From a bacterium (GTDB lineage: Bacteria; Vulcanimicrobiota; Xenobia; Xenobiales; JADMJV01), in NCBI GenBank assembly GCA_018266105.1, contig JAFEBA010000027.1, positions 1,434 to 56,974 of the forward strand: a stretch of 55,541 nucleotides of DNA, in the 5' to 3' direction. Each line of letters starts with the position of its first letter. Position 1 is the stretch's first letter. A model generated the notes under the pieces. That model was not told where the DNA came from. It searched no databases and worked only from the letters and a program-made list of their open reading frames with translations. The translations under genes were made by a program, and so were the position numbers. Shown piece after piece: positions 45,174 through 53,374 of the stretch.

Positions 45174-46002
45174 TACCTTACCTTATGTAGAGAAAGCCGT
45201 TCAGGCCGTTCAAAGTAAAATCGGCGGTCGCCCCGCCCCCAAGTTGGCCCTGGTGGCCGGTTCCGGCCTCGGCAGTGTGGCCGACCTGATCAAAGATCCC
45301 GTCACCATTTCCTATGCCGATATCCCAGGCTTCCCCGCCCCGGGAGTGCACGGACACAAAGGCAATCTGGTTTACGGCGACGTCTCAGGTGTACCCACCA
45401 TCGTGCTGATGGGTCGTATCCACGTCTATGAAGGCGAAGAGAGCTGGCGCCTGAAAGTCATGATCCGCACCATGCGCAAGCTGGGTTGCGATTATCTGTT
45501 CCTCACCAACGCGGCCGGCTCCATGCGCCTGGAAGTCGGCGCTGGTGAACTGGTCATGATTACCGACCACATCAACATGATGGGCGGCAATCCGTTGGTC
45601 GGCCCCAACGAAGACGCTTTTGGTCCGCGCTTCGTCGACTTGGAAGACTGCTGGGATCCTCAGCTGCGATCCCTGCTGCGTCAGTGCTCGCACGAAGCCA
45701 ACGTGCCTCTGCATGAGGCCGTCTTCGCCGGGTGGATGGGGCCCTGTTTCGAAACCCCGGCCGAGATTCGCATGCTGACCATGATGGGTGCCCAGACCGT
45801 CGGTATGTCCACCGTACCCGACAACCTTGTAGCCCGCCATTGCGGTCTGCGTGTGATCGGCGTCTCGGTCATCACCAACCTGGCCTGCGGCCTCAGCCCG
45901 AAGAAACTCAGCCATGACCTGACCATGCAAGAAGCCGAGAAGGGCGCGGCCAAGTTGATCGTGCTCTTCGAGCGCTTTATGGCCAAAATCAAGGATCTAT
46001 AG
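45163..46002 (+). CDS. Purine nucleoside phosphorylase (trimeric, class II type)
   Basis: This 279-residue enzyme splits purine nucleosides with phosphate to base and ribose-1-phosphate. Signatures are VAGSGLGSVADL (phosphate loop), GVHGHKGNLVYG, GRIHVYEGE, LTNAAGSM, CFETPAEIRM and GMSTVPDNLVARHCGLRV with SVITN. Length and motifs fit the human-type/PunA trimeric family. ATG 45163 gives a normal N-terminus; the frame is open to 45130. It overlaps the deaminase stop by 11 bases, so both enzymes are made together. Its end overlaps the convergent DUF4139 gene by 6 bp. Confidence 0.95.
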   Translation: MSIDTLPYVEKAVQAVQSKIGGRPAPKLALVAGSGLGSVADLIKDPVTISYADIPGFPAPGVHGHKGNLVYGDVSGVPTIVLMGRIHVYEGEESWRLKVMIRTMRKLGCDYLFLTNAAGSMRLEVGAGELVMITDHINMMGGNPLVGPNEDAFGPRFVDLEDCWDPQLRSLLRQCSHEANVPLHEAVFAGWMGPCFETPAEIRMLTMMGAQTVGMSTVPDNLVARHCGLRVIGVSVITNLACGLSPKKLSHDLTMQEAEKGAAKLIVLFERFMAKIKDL

Positions 46003-48000
46003 GTTTTTTTCGAAATCCAGGTCCCGTGCGCAGTTGATGGCCTCGTCTGCTTTGCGCAGCATGTCCGACCTAAGAATCTCGGCCGTGGCTCGCAGCTCTT
46101 TCAGCTCTTTTTCGCAAGCCTGCATGCTCTGCACGTAGTTGGCGCGTAGCTGCGCCTCCTCGGCGGTGGTCGACAGACTCGGCAGGATGCCGCGGCAACG
46201 TTCAATTTCTGCATTTAATTCGCGGCATCGCTGCTCAGTCTGAAGTCTCTGGTTCTGCAGTTCAACTCGCTGCTCAAAGATGCCACGAAGCCGATTCACG
46301 CCGGCTTCAGCCTCCGGGCTGAAGTAACCACCCTTGCGATAGTATTCTAGCTGGTTGGCGTCCAGAGTATGCAGGTGCAGCACTTGACTGTGGATGCGCT
46401 TGAGCAGCACGCGAACTTCCAGGTGGGCGCGCGCTTTCAGCTCGTGGCGAAAGCGATAATGGCTGACACTGCGTTCGTCTTCGGCTGGGGTGTCGTGTAG
46501 CTCCCAGCCGGCCCGAAGAGGATGCTCCAACCACAGCACCTTGTCCCTGTCATCCTTATTCTCAAACACATACAAGGTGGAATCCATCTCGGCCGAGAGC
46601 AGGGTCATCACTCCATTCACAACCTTGACCTGATGGATGGATTCGTGGCGTTGATTCTGCTGGCTCTCCACTTGCACCGCCAGATCAACAGCGTAAGGCA
46701 CAATGCGGCGGTCGCCCGGTTTGAGCGTGTCCAACATGGCCTCCCCCGCATAGGAATGCTCCTCAATCACCAGCAGGGGCCCACCTTCCAGAGTCAGACC
46801 TGTGGTATTGGTTAACTCCACCGCCGCGAAAGGGTTCTCACGCCGCTCGGCTGCGTTATACAGGACCACCTTGCCTCCCTCGGCTTCCTGACCCACGATG
46901 GGCACCAGGGCCGACTGGTTGCGCTTGACCGTGACCGGATGACGCACCCGGTAATGGAACATCTCGCCCATACTTTCGGCCACCACCTGGGCCGCCCGCT
47001 CGCTCGCCACCGCCTGCGGGGTCGCACTCAGATGAGCCACTCGCGCGGCCAGAGGCTCGGCGCAAGGAGCCCCAAACGGGTCCGCCGCAGGGCATGCAAA
47101 CGGATCAACGGAGCCGAAGGGGTCACAGGACACACTTACAAACGGATCGGCCGCGAAAACAGGCTGCGGCACCGCACCACCCACAGATACGGGACCCACC
47201 GTGGCCTCCCGCTGCACGCGAATTTCACGGCGTTCCACGTAGCGAGGGCTGTACAGGTCGTGTCGGAAAGAGACGGGCAAACCGGCCACCAGCGTCAGCT
47301 CGACCTCTTCCCAATCCTCATCTCGGGGGTTGTCCACCAGGGCCCAGCCCTCCCAGAAGGGCTTCTGCTGCGGGTCGGTGGGGAGCAAGATTCGGTAGGA
47401 GCTTTTCCAAGCAGGCGCCTCGACCAGATAGCTCAGCTGCAGCTCCCGCTCCCCCTGGCCCCGGGTAAAAATGGAAAGCTGCTTGGCTTCCCGCTTGCTG
47501 GTCTTCAGCAGTACGTCCAAACAGTAGCTGAGGTCCGAGCGTAATTTCTCGTCGCACAGTTCAATCGACAAGATTTCGGCCAGATTGAGGCTGACCAGGC
47601 TCTGCTCGCTCCAGAGGGTCAGCCAGTTCTCCTGGTAGATTTTGTCCCCAGCGCAGTTGCTGCGCGCTTCCAGACCGACCACCGAGCCGCGAAGCTGGCG
47701 AGTGTGGGTCCTGGCCACAACCTCGGCGCCCTGCAGACGGGCGATCAGGGCCGCGCCCCCGCCGGTTTTGGGTAACTCCAACGCGATCTCTTTCAGCAGC
47801 TCAGCCACCGCCTTGTGCGAATCATAAGACACCGAAACCACCGTGCCGGCCGGATCGTGAACGGTGAGCGACTTCAGCACGTCGTTCATCTCCTCCATCT
47901 TGAAGCTCAAGGCGACCTCGGCGTCGCCTTCCACCGGCTGGGCGACCTCGAAAAAGCCCAGGCCGTGCTTGTATAGAGTGACTCGTCGAACCTTACCCAT
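45997..48000 (-). CDS. DUF4139 domain protein with DPF repeats
   Basis: This 667-residue protein has an N-terminal beta region (YKHGLGFFEVAQPVEG) of the DUF4140 kind, a DUF4139 middle/end part (PAWKSSYRILLP, LVDNPRDEDWEEVELTLVAG, VELTNTTGLTLEGGPLLV) and a C-terminal coiled coil (~555-660). There is no signal peptide, unlike many DUF4139 proteins. At ~275-315 lies a low-complexity insert with four DPF motifs (ADPFVSV, CDPFGS, VDPFAC, ADPFGAP). The biochemical role of the family is unknown. It stands alone, 78 bp after the PilC operon end. Confidence 0.85.
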   Translation of the reverse strand: MGKVRRVTLYKHGLGFFEVAQPVEGDAEVALSFKMEEMNDVLKSLTVHDPAGTVVSVSYDSHKAVAELLKEIALELPKTGGGAALIARLQGAEVVARTHTRQLRGSVVGLEARSNCAGDKIYQENWLTLWSEQSLVSLNLAEILSIELCDEKLRSDLSYCLDVLLKTSKREAKQLSIFTRGQGERELQLSYLVEAPAWKSSYRILLPTDPQQKPFWEGWALVDNPRDEDWEEVELTLVAGLPVSFRHDLYSPRYVERREIRVQREATVGPVSVGGAVPQPVFAADPFVSVSCDPFGSVDPFACPAADPFGAPCAEPLAARVAHLSATPQAVASERAAQVVAESMGEMFHYRVRHPVTVKRNQSALVPIVGQEAEGGKVVLYNAAERRENPFAAVELTNTTGLTLEGGPLLVIEEHSYAGEAMLDTLKPGDRRIVPYAVDLAVQVESQQNQRHESIHQVKVVNGVMTLLSAEMDSTLYVFENKDDRDKVLWLEHPLRAGWELHDTPAEDERSVSHYRFRHELKARAHLEVRVLLKRIHSQVLHLHTLDANQLEYYRKGGYFSPEAEAGVNRLRGIFEQRVELQNQRLQTEQRCRELNAEIERCRGILPSLSTTAEEAQLRANYVQSMQACEKELKELRATAEILRSDMLRKADEAINCARDLDFEKNL

Positions 48001-48078
48001 CTGCCACCACCTCCACCAAGGCAGAATAACCTACCACCGGCTCAGCCTCTGTGAACTATTCCCGTTCCCGCCAGGAGA

Positions 48079-49308
48079 CTAGAAGCTTGAAGCCAGCTGA
48101 TAGATCGGCTGAAAGGCGGCCAGCAGCACGAAGGCCACCGCTCCACCCAAAAAGGTCAGGATGAATGGCTCCACCAGCTTGCCGATGGTCTCCAGGCCGC
48201 GCACCATCTCCTGGTCATAATATTCAGCCAGGCGATACATCATGCGGTCCACGGTGCCGCTCTCCTCGCCGATGGCCACCATCTCCACCGTCATGCTGGG
48301 GAAGAGCTTCTGGCTGTTCATGGCCGTAATCAACTGCTTGCCAATGCGCACAGTGGTGACCTGTTCGTTGACAGTGCGTCGCAACAACTCACGATCCAGG
48401 CTGCGCGCCAACAACTGGAGCGAATTGTAAAGGGGCACACCCGAATCCAACAACGTGGCAAAGGAACGGAAGTAGGCCGAGAGCATCCGGAAATGCACTT
48501 GCTGCCCGTACCAGGGCACGCGCAGCAGCCAGCGCTCGGTGGTGGCTTTACCCGCCCGAGTTCTGGACCAGTAGTAGAACACGTAGGCGAAGACGGCGCC
48601 CGGACCCAAACAGGTTCCCAACACCACCATCCCATAGGTCTCCACAAATTTGCCGAAGCCAACCAGCACGCGCGTGGAAAAGGGCAGCTGCATGTTCAGG
48701 TCCACGAAGATCGTCACGAATTTGGGGACCATGTAGGTGAAGATGAACATCACCAGTCCCCCCGCACAGGTGAGCAAAACCGTGGGGTAGATCAGAGCCT
48801 GTTTGAGCTTGAGCGAGTAGGCATATTCCTTTTCGTAATGCGAAGCACAGCGGTCCAGGGTTTCCGCCAGTCGACCGCTGTGTTCCCCGACTCGGGTGGA
48901 GCCGATCATAAACTGCGAAAAGAACTCGGGACGCCGCATCATGGCCTGAGAAAGGGAGTATCCATTCTCCACATCGGCCAGCATGCGCTCCATGGAACGC
49001 TTGAAGTGCTGAGGTCCGGTTTTGGGTAGCAGAGAGTGCATGGCCTGGGCCAGCGCGATGCCGGCCGTCAGCATCACCGATAACTGTCGAATCCACAAAG
49101 CCAGCAACTGCGGCTTGACCGGCCGCACAAAATACCAAATCCAGTGCTTGGGCTTGACCGGGTCGATGGTAACAATGGTCAGCCCCTTTTTGTGCAAAAT
49201 GCTTTTGACTTTGTCGGCGTCGCTGGCCTCCATCTCGCCGGCAATCCGATTGCCTTTGGCGTCAATGCACAGGTAGAGAAAGTCTTTCATTCCGCCGCTC
49301 GAACTCAT
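48079..49308 (-). CDS. Type IV pilus/type II secretion inner-membrane protein, PilC/GspF family
   Basis: This 409-residue protein has two T2SSF repeats, ~65-190 (LWIRQLSVMLTAGIALAQA) and ~270-395 (YFRSFATLLDSGVPLYNSL). Each is followed by membrane helices near 165-190, 215-240 and 380-400. A short N-terminal domain (FLYLCIDAKGNRIAGEMEA) is typical of PilC. It forms the inner-membrane platform on which the assembly ATPase works. The start overlaps the stop of the upstream pseudoprotease gene (ATGA). No other pilus gene is in the window. Confidence 0.93.
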   Translation of the reverse strand: MSSSGGMKDFLYLCIDAKGNRIAGEMEASDADKVKSILHKKGLTIVTIDPVKPKHWIWYFVRPVKPQLLALWIRQLSVMLTAGIALAQAMHSLLPKTGPQHFKRSMERMLADVENGYSLSQAMMRRPEFFSQFMIGSTRVGEHSGRLAETLDRCASHYEKEYAYSLKLKQALIYPTVLLTCAGGLVMFIFTYMVPKFVTIFVDLNMQLPFSTRVLVGFGKFVETYGMVVLGTCLGPGAVFAYVFYYWSRTRAGKATTERWLLRVPWYGQQVHFRMLSAYFRSFATLLDSGVPLYNSLQLLARSLDRELLRRTVNEQVTTVRIGKQLITAMNSQKLFPSMTVEMVAIGEESGTVDRMMYRLAEYYDQEMVRGLETIGKLVEPFILTFLGGAVAFVLLAAFQPIYQLASSF

Positions 49309-50849
49309 TGCGGCACCACCCGAATGGTGGCGATACTGCAGTTATTGAAGAGAATCTCCAGGCCGGGGCTGGCCAGAGACTCTAAGGCTCCCGTGTCATA
49401 GGTCACGGCCGGGGAAAACTGTCCGCGCAACTCGCTGGGTTCCTTCACCGAACCAACCGCCAAACCGCCCTCCAGGGTGTAGAAATTGTAGTCGGTCTCG
49501 ATGGCCACCACCATTCCTTCAGCCAGCGTAAAGGTCAGGCGCGGGGCACTGTAAAGAATGCGACAGAAGGCGCCTTTTTGTTCCAGGATCTGGCCCTGAC
49601 CGAGTTCCTTTTGAAGTTGTGCCTGCGACAGGCCCAACGGATAGTTGCCCAATGCCTGGCCAGCAATAATTCTGGCGTTCGAGCGATTGGGGGTCTCACG
49701 CTCACTCTGAGCAGTGACCTTACTGCGAATCGCCTGGACCCACATGTCACTGACGGGAGGAGGCGACCCTCCTCCGGCCGGATGAGCGTTGATGAAAGCC
49801 TGGCAGGCGCTGGACGGGATGGCCGTATTCCAGCTCATTCCGGGCCAGGGCGGGCGAGGCAAGGCCAGAGCAACCATTTCACCGCGATTGTTAATGATGG
49901 GCGCGCCGCCGTCGATCGCGCCAGTAAATCCGTCAAAGGCGCCGCAAGGACCGGTCAGGCCGCGGCCGCGCAACTCCAGAGTGCGGCCAAAGTTCCGTTG
50001 ATCTCCGCAAACATAAGTCTGATCCACGCTGATGACATCAGGTGACAGGGGCACGGGAGTGCCCGGAGAGCTGCCCTGAATTTGCAGTAAGGCCAGGTCC
50101 TGTCGGCTGTCACTGGCCACCATCTGGACACTGACACGCTGACCGTTGAGCATACACATCCCCCCTCCCGATCGAAAGGCCGAGAGGGTGGTCAAAATCT
50201 GGGTCTCCGAGACCTGCACTCCCTGACCGCCCGTATGCAGCCCATCACCGAGCGTAATCCAACCCGCGCTGGCCCTTTGCCAGGCCTCGCTGAAACTGGT
50301 CTCGGAAGGTCGCGGAGGCGGAACAGTCTGAGCATCCACTGATGGCAACTGAGACTGAGGGGCGTGCACCTGTAAATGAGACTGTCGCTGTTGATAGGCC
50401 GAACCAGGCAAAGGCAGAGAAGTTGGCTGGGGTGTGGGAGTGGCCTGGGGACGAGCGTCCTCCTGGGGAACTGGCGCTTTGCGCTCGGGAGTTTGGATCT
50501 CCAATTTGCTCTTGCGCTGTTCGTAGGTGGTTCCGCCCGCCGAGGTGTAGGCCACGGCATAGCCGGCCGCCCCCTGGTCGGACTGACGATAAGCGGCGGG
50601 CTGCGAACTCTCAGCCGCGTGGCGATCCAATCCGGCCAGAGATTTGCCCTGACGATAGGGTCTGACGAAGACCGAGTAGGTGACCACGAAGCCTAATAGA
50701 CCCGTAATCAACGCCACCACGCCGGCCTTGATCAGGTCATCCTTACTGGGATACTCCTCTTCGGGCTCGCCCGCGGTTGCCGCCATAGTTTTGAGTTTCG
50801 CCCGCCCGCCCATGACGCCCTGTCGAACTGGCTTTAGCTTCCCTTTCAT
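49305..50849 (-). CDS. Membrane-anchored trypsin-fold pseudoprotease
   Basis: This 514-residue protein has a cytosolic N-terminus, one membrane helix (~42-63, VVALITGLLGFVVTYSVFV) and a Pro/Gln/Ser linker (~65-190). The linker holds two similar repeats, YEQRKSKLEIQTP (109-121) and YQQRQSHLQVHAP (152-164). Next is an S1C/HtrA-like domain (~195-350). Its triad is broken: the His place (TTLSAF, ~223) is Ser, D251 is kept (SRQDLALLQI) and the Ser place (AIDGGAPII) is D313. A further domain fills 360-514. It is coupled to PilC, so a structural or sensing role in pilus assembly is inferred. Confidence 0.75.
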   Translation of the reverse strand: MKGKLKPVRQGVMGGRAKLKTMAATAGEPEEEYPSKDDLIKAGVVALITGLLGFVVTYSVFVRPYRQGKSLAGLDRHAAESSQPAAYRQSDQGAAGYAVAYTSAGGTTYEQRKSKLEIQTPERKAPVPQEDARPQATPTPQPTSLPLPGSAYQQRQSHLQVHAPQSQLPSVDAQTVPPPRPSETSFSEAWQRASAGWITLGDGLHTGGQGVQVSETQILTTLSAFRSGGGMCMLNGQRVSVQMVASDSRQDLALLQIQGSSPGTPVPLSPDVISVDQTYVCGDQRNFGRTLELRGRGLTGPCGAFDGFTGAIDGGAPIINNRGEMVALALPRPPWPGMSWNTAIPSSACQAFINAHPAGGGSPPPVSDMWVQAIRSKVTAQSERETPNRSNARIIAGQALGNYPLGLSQAQLQKELGQGQILEQKGAFCRILYSAPRLTFTLAEGMVVAIETDYNFYTLEGGLAVGSVKEPSELRGQFSPAVTYDTGALESLASPGLEILFNNCSIATIRVVPQ

Positions 50850-50853
50850 TTGC

Positions 50854-50870
50854 CTTAAGCCCGGCTTAAG
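50854..50870. repeat. Perfect palindrome over the ribosome site of the pseudoprotease gene
   Basis: CTTAAGCC-C-GGCTTAAG has perfect 8-base arms and a single central base. It lies 4 bases before the minus-strand ATG at 50849. In the mRNA its 3' arm contains the only ribosome-site-like bases (AAGG). It may be an operator or an RNA hairpin hiding the ribosome site of the PilC operon. Confidence 0.55.
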
Positions 50871-50995
50871 TCCCCAGTATCCGACTCAATTCATTCAAGA
50901 GCCGTTCACATTTGGCCGAACTGGTAGAAATCTTGTAGAAAACCACCTGGCATCCTCAACCCAGGGCAAATCGAGTGCCCGTAAGGAGGCGAATG

Positions 50996-51433
50996 ATGAC
51001 CAAGAAACGTTTAAAGCAACTGGAAGCGCTGATGCAAGGCCAGGACTTTGCGAGCATGCAAAGCCACTTCATGACCCATTTTGGAGAGGCTCCCGAGCTG
51101 CTGGAGCAAAGCCGCCCGGCGTCCGAGGACAACCGGGCCTTCCTGCAAGCTTCGTTGGCGGGAGCGGTTGCGTATATCACCGGGGGCGATCACCAGATCC
51201 AGGACGTACTTGTGCTCGAACTGTCCAAGCTAGGGCTGATCTACGGCCAGTTCCGGTGGCAGAGCATCCTGGGAGGCTTCTTCTTCTGCGAAGCCATTGG
51301 GGTCGGTCTGGTCTACCTGCCGAACCACTCAGGCCGACCGGGTTTCAGCCGCTTTCGAGTACGCACGCTGGAGCGCCCCCCACTGATCCGTATGATGAGT
51401 CCCTGGCAGGCCTATGCCTTGAGCGGCTCCTGA
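50996..51433 (+). CDS. Unknown conserved-looking small protein
   Basis: This 145-residue protein has an N-terminal helical, charged part (KKRLKQLEALMQGQDF) and a central hydrophobic stretch SILGGFFFCEAIGVGLVYLP that could be a buried core or one membrane segment. The C-terminus is Arg-rich (SRFRVRTLERPPL). AAGGAGG lies six bases before ATG 50996 (ATG 50993 is three bases too close). It is divergent from the pseudoprotease and convergent with the MacB-like permease gene (4-bp gap). I do not recognise it. Confidence 0.6.
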   Translation: MTKKRLKQLEALMQGQDFASMQSHFMTHFGEAPELLEQSRPASEDNRAFLQASLAGAVAYITGGDHQIQDVLVLELSKLGLIYGQFRWQSILGGFFFCEAIGVGLVYLPNHSGRPGFSRFRVRTLERPPLIRMMSPWQAYALSGS

Positions 51434-51437
51434 GGAC

Positions 51438-52652
51438 CTATTCGTGTCGCAGGCATTGGATCGGATCCAGGCGCGAGGCCTGCAAAGCCGGATAAAAGCC
51501 AAAGAAGATCCCGATCAGGGCTGAGAACCCGAAGGCCAGCCAGACCGAAGCAGGGCTGATCACCACTGGCCATTGGGCCATGCGGGCCACCCCCACGCTG
51601 ATCAGGGACCCCAGCCCCACTCCCAGCGCTCCCCCAAAAAGGGACAAAGCCACAGACTCGACCAGAAACTGCCCAAGAATATCGATGCCTCTTGCGCCCA
51701 AGGCCATTCGAATTCCAATCTCACGGATACGTTCGGTAACCGAGACCAGCATGATGTTCATAATGCCGATGCCGCCCACCAGCAGGCTGACCGAAGCCAC
51801 CCCACCCAGAAGAATGGAAAAGACCTGGGTGCTTTCGTTGGCCTGCTTGGTGGCTTCAGCCTGGTTGTAGGCATAGAAGGCATCTTCGTCCTCGGCCCGG
51901 ACCCGGTAACGTTCCTTCAGTAGATTGACCACCTGCTCTTCCAGGGCCGCCACCTGATCCGCCCGGCGAGCCGAGGCACTGATGGAGTTGATCCACTGGT
52001 TGCCTTTCAACTTTCGCTGGGCCGTTGTGTAGGGCATAATGATCACATCATCACGCTGCATCCCCCAGCCGGTCTCGCCCTTTTCGCCCATAAGACCAAT
52101 GACTTCAAAGGGAAAATTCTGGACTCGAATGATCTTGCCCACGGGATCAGTCGCTCCAAAGAGCTTTTTGGCCACCTCCGTGCCCAGGACCACCACATGG
52201 GCTCCAGCTCGGGTTTCATCCTCGGTAAAGAACCGTCCGCGTTCCACCGGCCAGCTGCGAATGATCAAAAAGTTCGGGGTGGTTCCGGTGTAGTTGGTGC
52301 CCCAGTTGGCTGAGCCGTAGACCAGCTGACAGGGCCCGCTCACGACCGGGCAGGCTTGTGCCACTGTCGGCAGTCCCGCCACCGCACGCCAGTCGGCTGC
52401 CCGCATCTGCATGCCCGTCCCTCGTCCCCCACGCAGGCCCTGCTTAGGCTTGGAGCCGCCGAAGACGTGAACGCAGTTGGTGCCCATCGAGGCAATACTG
52501 GCCTCGATATTGGCCTTCGCCCCATTGGCGATGCTGAGCATCGAAATCACGGCGGCCACGCCTATAATGATGCCCAGCATGGTCAGGCAGGTGCGCATTT
52601 TGTTGCGTAACAGTGCCCGCAACGCCACCCGCAAAGTCAACATCCAGGTCAT
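51438..52652 (-). CDS. MacB-type ABC transporter permease (FtsX fold)
   Basis: This 404-residue permease has a first membrane helix (~20-45, MLGIIIGVAAVISML), a periplasmic domain (~50-280) and three more helices from ~285. The conserved FtsX-type segment is RIREIGIRMALGA. Unlike E. coli MacB, the ATPase is a separate protein, encoded just upstream with a 4-bp overlap. With the adaptor it forms a tripartite mechanotransmission exporter of peptides, antibiotics or lipids. The gene ends 4 bp from the convergent unknown gene. Confidence 0.94.
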   Translation of the reverse strand: MTWMLTLRVALRALLRNKMRTCLTMLGIIIGVAAVISMLSIANGAKANIEASIASMGTNCVHVFGGSKPKQGLRGGRGTGMQMRAADWRAVAGLPTVAQACPVVSGPCQLVYGSANWGTNYTGTTPNFLIIRSWPVERGRFFTEDETRAGAHVVVLGTEVAKKLFGATDPVGKIIRVQNFPFEVIGLMGEKGETGWGMQRDDVIIMPYTTAQRKLKGNQWINSISASARRADQVAALEEQVVNLLKERYRVRAEDEDAFYAYNQAEATKQANESTQVFSILLGGVASVSLLVGGIGIMNIMLVSVTERIREIGIRMALGARGIDILGQFLVESVALSLFGGALGVGLGSLISVGVARMAQWPVVISPASVWLAFGFSALIGIFFGFYPALQASRLDPIQCLRHE

Positions 52653-53374
52653 GGATGAGAAAAAACCTTATGCTGCAGTACGTCGACAGGCTTGCCGTCG
52701 CCGATTAACTCGCCGTCTTTAACCAGCACCACCCGGTTGGTCTTCAAGGCCACATCCGGCTCGTGGGTGACCAGCACAACGGTGATTTGCTCGTCATGAT
52801 TGAGATTCGCGAAAAGCTGCATCACCTCGTCGCTGGTGCGCGAATCCAGGTTGCCGGTCGGTTCGTCGGCCAGAATCAGGGGGGGTCTGGTCACCAACGC
52901 GCGAGCAATGGCCACGCGCTGCTGTTCGCCGCCCGACATCTGGCTGGGCACGTGATGAGAACGACTTCCCAAACCCACCCGCTCCAGCACCTCCAAAGCC
53001 AGGCGCCTGCGCTTCCTGGCATCTCTCTCCCCGCGATACAGCAGCGGGAGTTCCACATTCTCCAGAGCGCTGGTGCGGGCCAGCAAATTGAATCCCTGAA
53101 AGACGAACCCCAGACTTCGATTGCGGACCCAGGCCCGTTGGTCGCGGCTCAGATTGGCTGTCTCCCGGCCGTCCAGGATGTAGCTGCCTGAGGTGGGACG
53201 ATCCAGGCAGCCCAGGGTGTTCATCAAGGTCGACTTACCGGAACCGGATGGACCCATGATCGAGAGGAACTCGCCCCGCTCAATGGTCAGGTCGATGCCC
53301 CGCAAGGCACGCACTTCCACTCCACCGGCGGAACGATAGGTGCGCACGATGTTCTTCAGCTCGATCAGGGCCAT
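52649..53374 (-). CDS. MacB/LolD-type ABC transporter ATP-binding protein
   Basis: This 241-residue ATPase has Walker [11 protein letters not shown]-loop FQGFNLL, signature [15 protein letters not shown], Walker [14 protein letters not shown] and the His switch [10 protein letters not shown]. All are typical of the LolD/MacB/FtsE branch. It drives the permease encoded downstream. It starts directly after the adaptor gene (53375/53374) and overlaps the permease by 4 bp. Confidence 0.96.
   Translation of the reverse strand: MALIELKNIVRTYRSAGGVEVRALRGIDLTIERGEFLSIMGPSGSGKSTLMNTLGCLDRPTSGSYILDGRETANLSRDQRAWVRNRSLGFVFQGFNLLARTSALENVELPLLYRGERDARKRRRLALEVLERVGLGSRSHHVPSQMSGGEQQRVAIARALVTRPPLILADEPTGNLDSRTSDEVMQLFANLNHDEQITVVLVTHEPDVALKTNRVVLVKDGELIGDGKPVDVLQHKVFSHP

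Noticed and set aside
50912..50941. TTGGCC and TAGAAA (18-base spacing) as a promoter for the gene at 50996
   Set aside because: Both boxes match the consensus poorly; not enough to call.
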